Origin: Parvularcula mediterranea
GTDB lineage: Bacteria > Pseudomonadota > Alphaproteobacteria > Caulobacterales > Parvularculaceae
DNA: 64,000 bases
Assembly (NCBI RefSeq): GCF_013085255.1
Contig: NZ_JABFCX010000002.1
Coordinates: forward strand, 858,501-922,500
Direction: 5' to 3'
The translations under genes and the position numbers were made by a program. The notes under the pieces were generated by a model, which saw nothing but the letters and a program-made list of their open reading frames with translations, did no database searches and had not been told where the DNA came from. The stretch's first letter is position 1. Each line of letters opens with the position of its first letter. Positions 1-8,966 of this stretch are shown piece by piece.

Positions 1-232
1 CCACGTGACGCCCGAGGCCCTGCGCGATGGCCCCATCGGCAAGGTCCAGGACGGCGACATAATCCTTCTCGATGCGGAGGAAGGGAAACTTGAAGTCGAG
101 GCCGACCTTTCAGGCCGCGAGCAGGCCCGCCACCAGCGCAACAGCCATGACGGCCTCGGCCGCGAGATGTTTGCGCCGCTCAGGGCTGCCGTCAGCCCGG
201 CCAATGAAGGTGCCTGCACCCTCTTCGGTTAG
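1..232 (+). CDS. edd: Phosphogluconate dehydratase, C-terminal end only
   Basis: This is the last ~76 codons of a gene entering from the left edge; the reading frame is open from base 2 to the TAG at 230-232. The peptide has the form of the C-terminus of the IlvD/Edd dehydratase family: GPIGKVQDGD, then a DAEEGKLEV strand, then GLGREMFAPLRAAVSPANEG. The GREMF...LRA...EGA ending fits 6-phosphogluconate dehydratase (Entner-Doudoroff pathway, an Fe-S enzyme making KDPG) better than dihydroxy-acid dehydratase (IlvD), which ends differently. The catalytic part is outside the window, so the choice between the two paralogues is inference. Its stop overlaps by 4 bases with the stop of the convergent MATE gene. 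Confidence 0.7.
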   Translation, partial: HVTPEALRDGPIGKVQDGDIILLDAEEGKLEVEADLSGREQARHQRNSHDGLGREMFAPLRAAVSPANEGACTLFG

Positions 233-1575
233 TCCGCTTCCGGACTTTTACGCTTGAGAATGACAAAGGCGAGGATCGCAACCAGCGCTCCCGCCACCAC
301 ATTCGTCGCGGCGATTGCGAACCATGCGGCCCAGGGCGGACCAAGCGTGGTCGCCAGCCAGACCGCAGGCACGTAGAGGACAAAGCTCCTCAGGATCGTG
401 AAGAAGAGCCCGACCAGCGCCCGGTCGATCGCATTGAACGCAGCGCTCGCATTGATGACGATGCCGTAGCCACCAAGGCTCAGCCCCACCACGACGAGAT
501 AGCTCTGGGCGATGTTCTGGACGACGCTATCGTCCGAGAACAGAGCAACCAGCGGCTCTGCCAGGAAGAAAAAGCTTGCCCCAAGCGTCAGGCCGCACAG
601 CACCACGAAGATGAACGTGTCGCGCATCGCAGCGCCTGTCCGCTCCGGCTTCCCCTTGCCCCAGTTCTGCCCTGCCACCGGGCCGATGGCGCTCGACAAA
701 GCCAGCATCGGGATCGTCGTCATGGTCTCGATCCGGGTCGCAACGCCAAAGGCCGCCACCGCCTCGTTGCCATAAGCTGCAAGGAACGCCGTCACCACGC
801 TCATGGAGAAGGGGTTGATCATGTTGCTGCCCGCAGCAGGGGCACCAACCTTCAGGATGTTGCCTGCGGACGTTATGAAGCCCGAAACGCTCGGCAGTTC
901 GAGGGTAAGTAGCTTCTCACGAAAGATCAGCAAGCTGAGCGCTCCGGCGAGCATAGCGATCCGCCCGCCAAGCGCCGCCCATGCCGCACCCTCAACTCCC
1001 AGCTCCGGCACGGGCCCCATCCCGAAGATAAAGACCGGGTTCAGCGCGACGTTCACCAGCGCCGAGAGGACCATCATGGCGCTTGGCCCTGTGCTGTCAC
1101 CATTCGCGCGGATGAGACCCAGCCCCACCATAGGCACAGCTAGCAGCGGTACACCGATGAACCAGATGCGCATGTAGTCGACGATCATATCGAGGACCGC
1201 GCCCTCCGCCCCTAAAAGCGCAAAAAGCGGTCGCGCGAGGACGAACCCCGCCGCTGCCACGAGCGACACGATGACCAGGGAGAGGATCAGGCTCTCTGTC
1301 GCGAGGCGCTTCACCCGCTCGGTATCGCCCCTGCCGATGGCGCGGCTTGCGACCGACGTCGCACCCGCCGACATGCCGATGGCGAGGCTGGTGATCGTCA
1401 GGACGACAGGGAAGGTGAAGCTGATCGCCGCGAGCTCATCGGTACCCAGCTGGCCGAGGAAGTAGGTATCAGCGAGGCTCACCGACAGAACCGCCGCAAC
1501 CCCCACCACCATAGGCAGGCCAAGCCGGGCCAGGTGCCCTGCGACCGATCCTTCGGTCAGATCACGAGACGCCAC
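229..1575 (-). CDS. MATE family efflux transporter
   Basis: A 448-residue membrane protein with about 12 hydrophobic segments arranged as two similar halves, the size and layout of the multidrug and toxic compound extrusion family. These carriers export organic cations or drugs in exchange for Na+ or H+. The N-terminus (GHLARLGLPMVVG) and the segment after the first helices (LADTYFLGQLGTDELAAISF) match the typical first-helix region, and a second such pattern begins near residue 230. The start is a GTG at 1575 with GAGGAG about 10 bases upstream. The gene stands alone between edd (convergent) and the minus-strand kinase operon. Substrate cannot be told from sequence. Confidence 0.9.
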   Translation of the reverse strand: MASRDLTEGSVAGHLARLGLPMVVGVAAVLSVSLADTYFLGQLGTDELAAISFTFPVVLTITSLAIGMSAGATSVASRAIGRGDTERVKRLATESLILSLVIVSLVAAAGFVLARPLFALLGAEGAVLDMIVDYMRIWFIGVPLLAVPMVGLGLIRANGDSTGPSAMMVLSALVNVALNPVFIFGMGPVPELGVEGAAWAALGGRIAMLAGALSLLIFREKLLTLELPSVSGFITSAGNILKVGAPAAGSNMINPFSMSVVTAFLAAYGNEAVAAFGVATRIETMTTIPMLALSSAIGPVAGQNWGKGKPERTGAAMRDTFIFVVLCGLTLGASFFFLAEPLVALFSDDSVVQNIAQSYLVVVGLSLGGYGIVINASAAFNAIDRALVGLFFTILRSFVLYVPAVWLATTLGPPWAAWFAIAATNVVAGALVAILAFVILKRKSPEAD

Positions 1576-1670
1576 GGACGCTGCTCCTCACATGGTTGGA
1601 GGCTCTAGGTATGCCTTTTTGAGGACCGAACCAATCAGCGAAGGCTGCATGGCAGTTTTGAGCCTTGGTG

Positions 1671-4061
1671 TCAGGCCGCTTCCTCGGAGATCCATTTCTT
1701 GATCTTGGCGAGGATCGCGTCCTGGCGCAGGGGCTTGGCGACATAGTCGTCCATGCCTGCCTCACGGCAGCGCTTCTTATCCTCTTCCATCGCATGGGCA
1801 GTCGCTGCGATGATCGGTACACGGCCAAAGCTGGTCTCGCGCTCATAGGCGCGGATGGCCTTAGTCGCCTCAAGACCGTCCATCTCCGGCATGGAGACAT
1901 CCATGATGATGAGGTCGGGACGCTCTTCCTTGAACTTCTCGACGGCGATCTTGCCATTGTCGGCAATCTCGATCTCGAAACCGAGACCCGCAATCATGTT
2001 GGTCACGACGAGCTGGTTCACGCGATTGTCCTCAGCGATGAGGATTTTCAGGCCGTTGCCAGCAGGCGTCTGGGCCTTCGGCGTATCCTGTTCATCCTTA
2101 CCCGGAACGGTGGCGTTGCCCTTCTCATCGAGGCGGCCCTTCTCGGTGAGGGTCTTGGCCTGCTCGGTACCGGCCGCGACCATCGCTTCACTGACGGCCC
2201 GGACGAGCGGCTCGATGCGGTAGGGTTTGGAGACAAAGGCAGTCAGGCCGTCATCGCGGGTCGGCTGGCCGATCTGGGAGGGCGATGCCATGACGACGAT
2301 CGGCTTGCGGCTTGTCGCTTCGTCCTCACGCAGAGCATTGCAGAACTCGTCGCCAGTCATATCCGGCAGGTCATAGTCGGAGATGATGATGTCAGGCTGC
2401 GGGCTGCGTTTCATGATCTGCAGCGCGCGCTTCGCGTTGGTCGCGGTATCGACCCGCGCACCCCAGGAGCTGACGAGCTCGTCGAGGACATTCCGCGTCT
2501 GGTCCTTGGCGTCGATGACGAGGACCGAGAGGCCTTCGAGCGCATCGGACGGCAGGTTGATTTCGACGCCGCTGTCGGCGACCGACATGCGGACCTCGAA
2601 GGAGAACGTCGAGCCCTCGCCTTCGATGGATTTCGCCTGGAGCTGCCCACCTGCAAGCTCGATGATCGAGCGCGAGATGGAAAGGCCAAGACCCGTCCCC
2701 TCATAGCGGCGTGCGGAGGAACCGTCGGCCTGCTCAAACTTTTCGAAGATGCGCGGCAACTTCTCTTTCGAGATACCGATGCCCGTGTCCGTGACGGCGA
2801 GATAGATCCGGGCCTTGCCCTGCTTGACCTGGCCGTCAACGTCGATCCGTACACTGCCTTCTTCGGTGAACTTCACCGCATTGCCGACAAGGTTGGTAAT
2901 CACCTGGCGGATACGGCCGCCATCACCGACAAAGCTCTCAGGCAGGTCGGGATGATAGCGAACGACGAGCTCGAGCTTTTTCTCTTCAGCTGCGCCCGCG
3001 ACCAGGGAGACGACATCGTCGATGGCCTCACGCATGTTGAAAGGCGCGTTGACCAGCTTGAACTTGCCCGCCTCGATTTTCGAGAAGTCGAGAATATCGT
3101 TGATGATCGTCACGAGGCTGACGCCCGACGACATGATGACATTGGCCAGGTCCTTCTGGCGCGACGACATCTCCGTCTGGAGGAGAAGCTCGGTCATCCC
3201 GATCATGCCGTTCATCGGGGTACGGATCTCGTGGCTCATATTGGCCAGGAACTCCGATTTGGCCCGGCTCGCCGCCTTGGCCTTCTCCGTGGAGAGGAAG
3301 AGCTGCTCGGTCCGCTCACGGACGGTCTCTTCGAGGGTCGCGTCACGCTGGGCGATCTCGGTCAGCATGGCGTTGAAGTTCTCGCTCAACCGGCCAAGCT
3401 CGTCCTCGGACCGCTTGTCGACGCGCTGGCCATAATCCCGCTCGCCGCGCACGGCCTGCATGGCCTCGTTGAGCTTGGAGACAGGTACGGTGACGAAGTT
3501 CGCCACCAGCCTTGCGAGGATCCAGCTCACTGCAAAGGCGAAGAGGACGACGACAACGGAGAGCCGCTGGTAACGCGATACCCGCTCCTCCAGACGCTCG
3601 CTCGACACCCTTACCTGCAGGGCGCCGATCACTTCGCCGTCCGAGGTGACAGGGGTCTGAACGGCAAAGGCTCCGGGAAGTGATGCGCCAAGCACCCTGT
3701 CCACCGGCAGGTCGATCGGCGCGCGCTCAACGCTCAGCGGCAACGCAGGGCTGATGTAACGCCCACGGACGAAACCGTCCTTGTCGACGACGTAGGCGGC
3801 CTGGATATCCGAGACGCCCTTCAGGCTCTCAAGGTTCCTGTTGATCGTCAGCTCGTCCTCAAAGACCAGCGCTGCGGAGACATTGGCCGCGGTAACCTCC
3901 GCAAAGCCGCGGCGGTCGCGCAGCAGCTCCTTGCGGAAGGTTTGGGTCTCAAGGACCACAAAACCTGCGTAGGATCCGATCAGGACGACCACGGTCGACA
4001 CCATGATCGCGATCGTCACCTTCCAATAAAGAGGGAGCTTGCCGAGAAACGGAGGGATCAC
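1671..4061 (-). CDS. Hybrid sensor histidine kinase with two receiver domains
   Basis: A 796-residue inner-membrane signalling protein. Visible in order: a membrane segment (~14-36); a periplasmic region (~37-165) of the size and style of a CHASE8 sensor; a second membrane segment (~166-188); HAMP (~189-240); HisKA with phospho-acceptor His277 in MSHEIRTPMNG; an HATPase with N box NLVGNAVKF, DTGIGI and GTGLGL (~375-490); a receiver domain with IIISDYDLP (Asp562); and a C-terminal receiver (ILIAEDNRVNQ, then IIMDVSMPEMDG). The general plan is BarA/TorS-like without an Hpt domain. The GTG start overlaps by 4 bases with the stop of the upstream yfiR-like gene, so the two are translationally coupled. 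Because CHASE8 is the sensor of YfiN, the cyclase that YfiR inhibits, I infer that the periplasmic neighbour controls this kinase. The output partner is not in the window. Confidence 0.9.
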   Translation of the reverse strand: MIPPFLGKLPLYWKVTIAIMVSTVVVLIGSYAGFVVLETQTFRKELLRDRRGFAEVTAANVSAALVFEDELTINRNLESLKGVSDIQAAYVVDKDGFVRGRYISPALPLSVERAPIDLPVDRVLGASLPGAFAVQTPVTSDGEVIGALQVRVSSERLEERVSRYQRLSVVVVLFAFAVSWILARLVANFVTVPVSKLNEAMQAVRGERDYGQRVDKRSEDELGRLSENFNAMLTEIAQRDATLEETVRERTEQLFLSTEKAKAASRAKSEFLANMSHEIRTPMNGMIGMTELLLQTEMSSRQKDLANVIMSSGVSLVTIINDILDFSKIEAGKFKLVNAPFNMREAIDDVVSLVAGAAEEKKLELVVRYHPDLPESFVGDGGRIRQVITNLVGNAVKFTEEGSVRIDVDGQVKQGKARIYLAVTDTGIGISKEKLPRIFEKFEQADGSSARRYEGTGLGLSISRSIIELAGGQLQAKSIEGEGSTFSFEVRMSVADSGVEINLPSDALEGLSVLVIDAKDQTRNVLDELVSSWGARVDTATNAKRALQIMKRSPQPDIIISDYDLPDMTGDEFCNALREDEATSRKPIVVMASPSQIGQPTRDDGLTAFVSKPYRIEPLVRAVSEAMVAAGTEQAKTLTEKGRLDEKGNATVPGKDEQDTPKAQTPAGNGLKILIAEDNRVNQLVVTNMIAGLGFEIEIADNGKIAVEKFKEERPDLIIMDVSMPEMDGLEATKAIRAYERETSFGRVPIIAATAHAMEEDKKRCREAGMDDYVAKPLRQDAILAKIKKWISEEAA

Positions 4062-4609
4062 TGGGATGCCTCCTGCGCCATGGCGAGCAGCTGGGCGCTG
4101 ACGGTCAGCGGATGGTCGATCACCGTCTGGCGGTCGATCACGATCGAGAATCGGCCCGGCGTCTGGCCGATCTCCACCACACCGCCAAGCATCGCAAAGC
4201 CCGGCTGGGGCGAAATCGTCAGGACCGGGCGAAGCTTGAGGCCCGCCACCGTCTGGGGATCAGCAAAACCGTTCGAGAAATAGACGAGGTGGCACGGCCG
4301 CGCGATCAGGAGCGACGGCGGCACCGCATGAAGGCTTACCGGCTTTTGTCCGACGGTCTTCTCTTCGAGGCTCACGAACCGGCCGAAGGCGGGATCATCA
4401 TCCCTGAGGCAAATCCTGAAGGTCTGTCCGAACTCAGCGGAAGCGGGCCATGTGGTGAACCGGGCGATCTTGAGGACCACCGAACCGGGGTCGTCCTGGG
4501 CGTGGGCGGGCTGGAGGGCGAGGAAAAGCAAGCCGAGCGAAAGGCTTATCCCGCGAAGGACGCGCAAGGCAGCAGGTCCGCTGCGGATATCGCTTCTCAT
4601 GCCCTTCAT
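4058..4609 (-). CDS. YfiR-like periplasmic protein (DUF4154)
   Basis: A 183-residue exported protein. An N-terminal signal peptide (~residues 18-37, ending around PAHAQ) is followed by the YfiR/DUF4154 pattern: VVLKIARFTTWPASAEFG, FRICLRDDDPAFG, and RPCHLVYFSNG. In Pseudomonas, YfiR is the periplasmic repressor of the CHASE8 diguanylate cyclase YfiN. Two cysteines of the mature domain (in FRICL and RPCHL) could form a disulfide, as in that family. Here the partner gene, overlapping its stop, encodes a hybrid histidine kinase instead. ATG 4609 has GAAGG upstream; ATG 4600 is an alternative. It is the first gene of a two-gene unit, with about 260 bases of non-coding DNA upstream shared with the divergent M2 peptidase gene. 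Confidence 0.85.
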   Translation of the reverse strand: MKGMRSDIRSGPAALRVLRGISLSLGLLFLALQPAHAQDDPGSVVLKIARFTTWPASAEFGQTFRICLRDDDPAFGRFVSLEEKTVGQKPVSLHAVPPSLLIARPCHLVYFSNGFADPQTVAGLKLRPVLTISPQPGFAMLGGVVEIGQTPGRFSIVIDRQTVIDHPLTVSAQLLAMAQEASQ

Positions 4610-4871
4610 AGGTGCCTTCGCCCCTTCCCAGCCGGAACACTAGGGCAAAGTCGGTGAAGCTTTGCCTAAGGGCCTGTGCTTCTTGGTTAATCTGGGGTGA
4701 AAGCAGAGAGGCGAAAGCCCTGCAATTTCTATGACCGAAGGAGCGGCTTGCCGCCGATCCTCCTAATTCTGGCGCTGCGGCGTTTACGAATCCGCCATTC
4801 CGCTAGCTGTTGGCAAGATGCCCTCGAACGCGCAAAAGCCGATTAACGATAAACACATCCGAGGAGACCCC

Positions 4872-6677
4872 ATGCACAAGAAACTTCTCTCCGCCCTCCT
4901 TGTGGGCACCGCCATTCTCATGCCCCTCGACGCTTCGGCGCAGCGGGCCACCAAGGCCAATGCCGAGAAGTTTCTCAGCGAAGCCGAGGAACGCCTGTCG
5001 GAGATCGGCGAAGAGGCCTCGCGCATCGCATGGCTCCGGGCGACTTACATCAATTACGACTCGAGCTGGCTCGAAGCGAAGATCAGCGCCGAGTACACCG
5101 AACTGGCTGTGGAGCTGGCCAATGAGGCAAGCCGCTATGACCGCATCCGCGGCAAGCTGACCCCTCAGCAGGTCCGCAAGCTCGACATCCTCAAGCAGTC
5201 GATCACCCTGCCCGCCCCGACCACCGATGGCGCAGCAGCGAGGCTGGCTGAGATCACCACCCGCCTCGACAATACCTACGCCACCGGCACCATCGAGCTT
5301 GACGGCGAGACCATCCCCCAGAACCGCACCGAGACCCTGATGCGTGAGCTGAAGGACCCGGCGAAGCTCGAAGAAGTCTGGACCAAGTGGCGCGAGAATT
5401 CGAAGCCCATGAAGGACGACTATATCGCGATGGTCGACATCGCCAATGAGGGCGCGCGCGAACTTGGCTATTCCGACCTCGGACAGATGTGGCGTTCGAA
5501 TTACGACATGGACCCTGACGCCTTTGCCGAAGAGGTCGACCGCCTCTGGGGCCAGGTGAAGCCGCTCTATGACAATGTCCATTGCGCGGTGAAGTATGAA
5601 CTCAACGAAGCCTATGGCGACGATGTGGTGCCGCTGGACCAGCCAATCCGTGCTGACCTTCTGGGCAACATGTGGGCCCAGCAATGGGGTTCGATCTACG
5701 ATCTCGTGAAGCCGTCGGGCATCGAAGCCGAAGGCGTCGACCTCGACAAGCTTCTTCAGGAGGCTGACTACACGCCGCTCAAGATCGTCGAGACGGCGGA
5801 AGAGTTCTTCACCTCGCTCGGCTTCGATGAGCTGCCTGAGACGTTCTGGGAGCGCAGCCAGATCACCAAGCCTGCCGACCGTGACGTGGTGTGCCACGCC
5901 TCCGCGTGGAACCTCGACGATGTGGACGACATCCGTATCAAGATGTGTACGGAGGTCAATGCCGATGACTTCCAGACCGTGCACCATGAGCTGGGTCACA
6001 ATATCTATCAGCGTGCTTACAATATTCAGGATCCGCTGTTCCGCAATGACCCGAATGACGGCTTCCACGAGGCCATTGGTGACATGGTCGCCCTGTCGAT
6101 CACCCCGGCCTACCTCCAGCAGATCGGCCTTCTCGACGAAGCGCCTTCAGACGATGCAGACCTTCCGATCCTGATGCAGAAAGCCCTCGACGGTGTGGCG
6201 TTCCTGCCCTTCGGCCTGCTGGTCGACAAATGGCGCTGGCAGGTCTTCTCCGGCGAGCTTCAGCCCGATGAGTGGAACGAGGGTTGGTGGGCCCTGCGCG
6301 AAGAGTATCAAGGCATCCGTCCGCCCGCTGAGCGTCCTGCCGATGCCTTCGACCCCGGCGCGAAGTACCATATCCCGGGCAACACGCCTTACATGCGCTA
6401 CTTCCTTGCCCGCATCCTGCAGTTCCAGTTCTACAAGGCCGCCTGCGAGCAGTCGGGCTGGGAAGGTCCGCTTCACCGCTGCTCCTTCTACGGCAACGAG
6501 GAAGTCGGCACGCGGTTCAACGCGATGCTCGAAAAGGGCAATTCGCAAGCCTGGCAGGACAGCCTCGAAGAATTCACCGGCACCCGCGACATGGACGGCT
6601 CCGCCATGGTCGAGTATTTCCGTCCGCTGATGGATTACCTCGATGAGGCCAACAAGGACCGCAACTGCGGCTGGTAA
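4872..6677 (+). CDS. M2 family metallopeptidase (angiotensin-converting enzyme-like peptidyl-dipeptidase)
   Basis: A 601-residue secreted zinc peptidase. The start at 4872 is chosen because GAGGAG lies at 4861-4866 and the protein then begins with a clean signal peptide (MHKKLLSALLVGTAILMP, cleaved after DASAQ). The catalytic zinc motif HELGH appears in TVHHELGHNIYQ, and the third zinc ligand Glu in DGFHEAIGDMVALS, the spacing expected for M2 (gluzincin) enzymes. Bacterial members remove C-terminal dipeptides from peptides in the periplasm or outside the cell. The length is normal for a single-domain bacterial ACE homologue. It is monocistronic. No catalytic residue seems lost. Confidence 0.95.
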   Translation: MHKKLLSALLVGTAILMPLDASAQRATKANAEKFLSEAEERLSEIGEEASRIAWLRATYINYDSSWLEAKISAEYTELAVELANEASRYDRIRGKLTPQQVRKLDILKQSITLPAPTTDGAAARLAEITTRLDNTYATGTIELDGETIPQNRTETLMRELKDPAKLEEVWTKWRENSKPMKDDYIAMVDIANEGARELGYSDLGQMWRSNYDMDPDAFAEEVDRLWGQVKPLYDNVHCAVKYELNEAYGDDVVPLDQPIRADLLGNMWAQQWGSIYDLVKPSGIEAEGVDLDKLLQEADYTPLKIVETAEEFFTSLGFDELPETFWERSQITKPADRDVVCHASAWNLDDVDDIRIKMCTEVNADDFQTVHHELGHNIYQRAYNIQDPLFRNDPNDGFHEAIGDMVALSITPAYLQQIGLLDEAPSDDADLPILMQKALDGVAFLPFGLLVDKWRWQVFSGELQPDEWNEGWWALREEYQGIRPPAERPADAFDPGAKYHIPGNTPYMRYFLARILQFQFYKAACEQSGWEGPLHRCSFYGNEEVGTRFNAMLEKGNSQAWQDSLEEFTGTRDMDGSAMVEYFRPLMDYLDEANKDRNCGW

Positions 6678-6841
6678 AACCCAAGCCGGGTTCGCGACTT
6701 AGGCGAGCCCGGCACCGCCACCCCTCGCGCAAACAGGTGGCGATTTTATACAATCCGCATGCGCCATCTCCCCACATATTGAGCTCAGGAACGAACCGGA
6801 CGTGGCGCTAGGGCGCGCGTCTCTTGGGATGGGGACTACTG

Positions 6842-7519
6842 ATGAAAGCGATCCTTTCGATCGCCGCCTCTGCTGCGGCCATGATGACGGCTGCCCATGC
6901 GGCCACTTATACCTACGAGATCAACGGGCAGTTCGCCTCGTCTTGGTCGGTCAGCAACCTCAACGGACGCGCTCCGATTACGGGGGGAACGATCGAGGGG
7001 ATCATGACCCTCTCCGATGACGGGATGGGCGGCTATGACCTTGTCGACTGGGCCTTCGACGTCACGCAGCCACTGATCCACGTGGACGATCGCGATGTCG
7101 ACTATGACCCGACCAGCGCCGACATCGCGCCGGGAGCAGCCGGCCAGTTTCCCGGCTATTGGGTGAAGTCCGTCGGCACCAGCGGCGCGAGCATCGCAAG
7201 GTTTCCTCAAGGCGTGGTGCCCCAATGGAACAATGCCAGCGTCGCAGGCAGCTACAGCACCATGAGCATGAGCTTCGACTGGACGAGCGTGGGTGACAGT
7301 GCACTGAGCGTCGTCATGACGGAGACCTACGGCAACTGCCGACCAGGCTTCACTTTCTCTGGTCCCTTCAGTGCCTGTACCGGCGTCTCGGGCGGTCAGG
7401 GCGGCACCTTCGCATTCAGCCTGCAAGGGGACCAGTCCGCCGTGCCCCTGCCCGGCGCAGCAGCACTCATGGCTGGCGGCCTCGCAGCATTTGCCGCACG
7501 CCGTCGTAAGACTGTCTGA
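6842..7519 (+). CDS. Secreted protein with VPLPG C-terminal sorting-type tail
   Basis: A 225-residue protein of unknown function. It has a signal peptide (MKAILSIAASAAAMMTAAHA), a Ser/Gly-rich beta-type body, and a C-terminal tripartite signal: VPLPGAAALMAGGLAAFAA followed by RRRK. This resembles PEP-CTERM and VPLPA-type tails, which in other bacteria are recognised by exosortase-type enzymes for surface anchoring. The start at 6842 removes a 6-residue extension and leaves a normal signal peptide, with a GGGG run upstream. The window holds two more genes with this architecture (25813-26415 and 30989-31633). No exosortase gene is seen here. A strong inverted repeat follows the gene. Confidence 0.7.
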   Translation: MKAILSIAASAAAMMTAAHAATYTYEINGQFASSWSVSNLNGRAPITGGTIEGIMTLSDDGMGGYDLVDWAFDVTQPLIHVDDRDVDYDPTSADIAPGAAGQFPGYWVKSVGTSGASIARFPQGVVPQWNNASVAGSYSTMSMSFDWTSVGDSALSVVMTETYGNCRPGFTFSGPFSACTGVSGGQGGTFAFSLQGDQSAVPLPGAAALMAGGLAAFAARRRKTV

Positions 7520-7531
7520 TGACTGAAAGAC

Positions 7532-7561
7532 GAGGCAACCGGTACTGCTATCGGTTGCCTC
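7532..7561. terminator. Inverted repeat between convergent genes, probable bidirectional terminator
   Basis: Perfect 10-base arms GAGGCAACCG / CGGTTGCCTC flank a 10-base loop. It lies between the stops of the VPLPG gene (+) and the zinc peptidase gene (-). There is no strong T run on either side, so intrinsic termination is likely but not certain. Confidence 0.55.
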
Positions 7562-7573
7562 AGAACATCTGAC

Positions 7574-8452
7574 CTACAACTGATCTGTACCCAGCGTATC
7601 ACACGCGGAGATATCTCGCGCGCGGTACCCGGTCGTGAACCAGCGCTGGCGTTGCTCGGACGTGCCGTGGGTGAAGCTGTCTGGCACCACCCTGCCGCCA
7701 GAGCGGCGCTGGAGCGTATCGTCGCCGATGGCCGCCGCGGCCCCTAGCGCCTCTCTGATATCACCGGGATCAAGCTGGATCTGCGTCCGGCCAGCCCAGA
7801 CACCGGCGAGGCAATCAGCCATCAGCTCGAGGCGTACGGAATATTCATTGCGGTCCGCCTCGCTCCGGGCGGAAGCCTGCTGGCGGCGCACCTGGTCCGA
7901 GATTCCGGTGACGTTCTGGATGTGGTGGCCGACCTCGTGAGCGATGACGTAGGCCTGGGCGAAGTCGCCCGGCGCGCCGAAGCGCTGGCCGAGTTCGTCG
8001 AAGAAGCTCGTGTCGATATAGACCTGGCTGTCTGCGGGGCAGTAGAAAGGTCCGACCGCTGACGTTGCCGAGCCGCAGCCGCGAGTCGTCACGCGGCCCG
8101 CGAAGAGGTTCAGCACAGGCTCGGGGTAATCGCCTATCCCCTCCTCGCGAAAGACCTCGGTGAAGACATTCTCCGTGGACAGAAGGACAGCGCCGACAAG
8201 CTGGTCATATTGCGAGGTTTGGGGCGCGGATGCCCGCTGGGTCCCGCCGCCCGAGCTCAGAGGATTGATGCCGATCGCCTGCAGCGCGAAAAACCCGATC
8301 CCCAAGACGACGAGCCCGCCAATCCCGAACCGGCTCATCACCATGCGGATCAGCACGAACATCAGTCCGGCACCGCCGCTGCCCATGCGGCTGCCGCCCT
8401 CGCCACGCCGGTTCCTCACATTGCTGGACTGGCCAAAATCATCGAGACGCAT
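7574..8452 (-). CDS. Neutral zinc metallopeptidase, YpfJ family
   Basis: A 292-residue protein with the YpfJ/neutral zinc metallopeptidase layout. A short cytoplasmic N-terminus (MRLDDFGQSSNVRNRRG) is typical of the family. One membrane anchor follows (~32-62), then a peptidase domain with HEVGHH in VIAHEVGHHIQNVTG. The downstream ADCLAGVWAG contains the conserved Asp. The start has GAGGAG upstream and the family N-terminus begins exactly here. The physiological substrate of this family is not established. It is downstream of, and co-oriented with, the DUF2721 gene, 57 bases away. Confidence 0.92.
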   Translation of the reverse strand: MRLDDFGQSSNVRNRRGEGGSRMGSGGAGLMFVLIRMVMSRFGIGGLVVLGIGFFALQAIGINPLSSGGGTQRASAPQTSQYDQLVGAVLLSTENVFTEVFREEGIGDYPEPVLNLFAGRVTTRGCGSATSAVGPFYCPADSQVYIDTSFFDELGQRFGAPGDFAQAYVIAHEVGHHIQNVTGISDQVRRQQASARSEADRNEYSVRLELMADCLAGVWAGRTQIQLDPGDIREALGAAAAIGDDTLQRRSGGRVVPDSFTHGTSEQRQRWFTTGYRARDISACDTLGTDQL

Positions 8453-8490
8453 GGCGGCTCCTCCTCTTCGCGCGGGGTCTTAACACGCCG

Positions 8491-8510
8491 GAGGCCAACC
8501 CGGTTGCCTC
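8491..8510. repeat. Imperfect copy of the GAGGCAACC inverted repeat
   Basis: GAGGCCAACC directly followed by CGGTTGCCTC. It repeats, with one extra base in the left arm, the arms of the hairpin at 7532-7561. It touches the stop codon of the minus-strand DUF2721 gene (8510-8512) and may form its terminator. A third half copy (GAGGCAACC) is at about 8980-8988. Confidence 0.5.
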
Positions 8511-8950
8511 TAACGCAGCAGCTCCTGCCGGATCTTGAGCGACTTCGACGCCACGGAGATCTCCCGCAGGAAGAAGAGGATCCCGAGGAGCAGGAGCCCC
8601 ATCGTCACGGCAAAGATGAGCGCAATGACGCCAGCCACGCTGAACGGCAGGAACTGTTCAATGAAGAGGAGCGGCACCATCAGGCAGATGAAGAGACCCG
8701 ACGCCGAGGTCGCATAGATCGCCCGGTTCGACTGGCGCATGCGCTTTCCGAGAGCGATCAGCTCCTCTCGGTGCCGAGCAATCTCATCAGGATCGGTATC
8801 ATCGACCAGGAGGTCCTCGAGCGTCCGCGCCCTGTCCACGACCCGGCCGAGCCGCGCGGTCATGACATTGAGCATCCCACCGATCGCGACCAGCAGGAAG
8901 ATCGGGCCGACGGCGAGGGTGATGGCCTCGGTAATGGTGGGCGTGTCCAT
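8510..8950 (-). CDS. DUF2721 membrane protein
   Basis: A 146-residue integral membrane protein. An N-terminal helix contains AVGPIFLLVAIGGMLNVMT, followed by an amphipathic stretch (ARLGRVVDRARTLEDLL) typical of DUF2721. Two further transmembrane segments lie at about 80-100 and 104-128. No biochemical function is known for the family. ATG at 8950 has a GAGG-type ribosome site. It is probably expressed with the zinc peptidase gene downstream. Its upstream region (8951-9022) is shared with the divergent DUF2188 gene. Confidence 0.85.
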   Translation of the reverse strand: MDTPTITEAITLAVGPIFLLVAIGGMLNVMTARLGRVVDRARTLEDLLVDDTDPDEIARHREELIALGKRMRQSNRAIYATSASGLFICLMVPLLFIEQFLPFSVAGVIALIFAVTMGLLLLGILFFLREISVASKSLKIRQELLR

Positions 8951-8966
8951 TCCTCACCCCTGCTGA

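Noticed and set aside
1665-3683. A 672-codon open frame on the plus strand over the histidine kinase gene
   Set aside because: Arg/Asp/Leu/His-rich composition typical of antisense shadows in GC-rich DNA. The kinase on the other strand is unambiguous.
4610-4871. EcfG-like promoter before the M2 peptidase (GGAAC at 4634)
   Set aside because: No CGTT or near match occurs 16 or 17 bases downstream.
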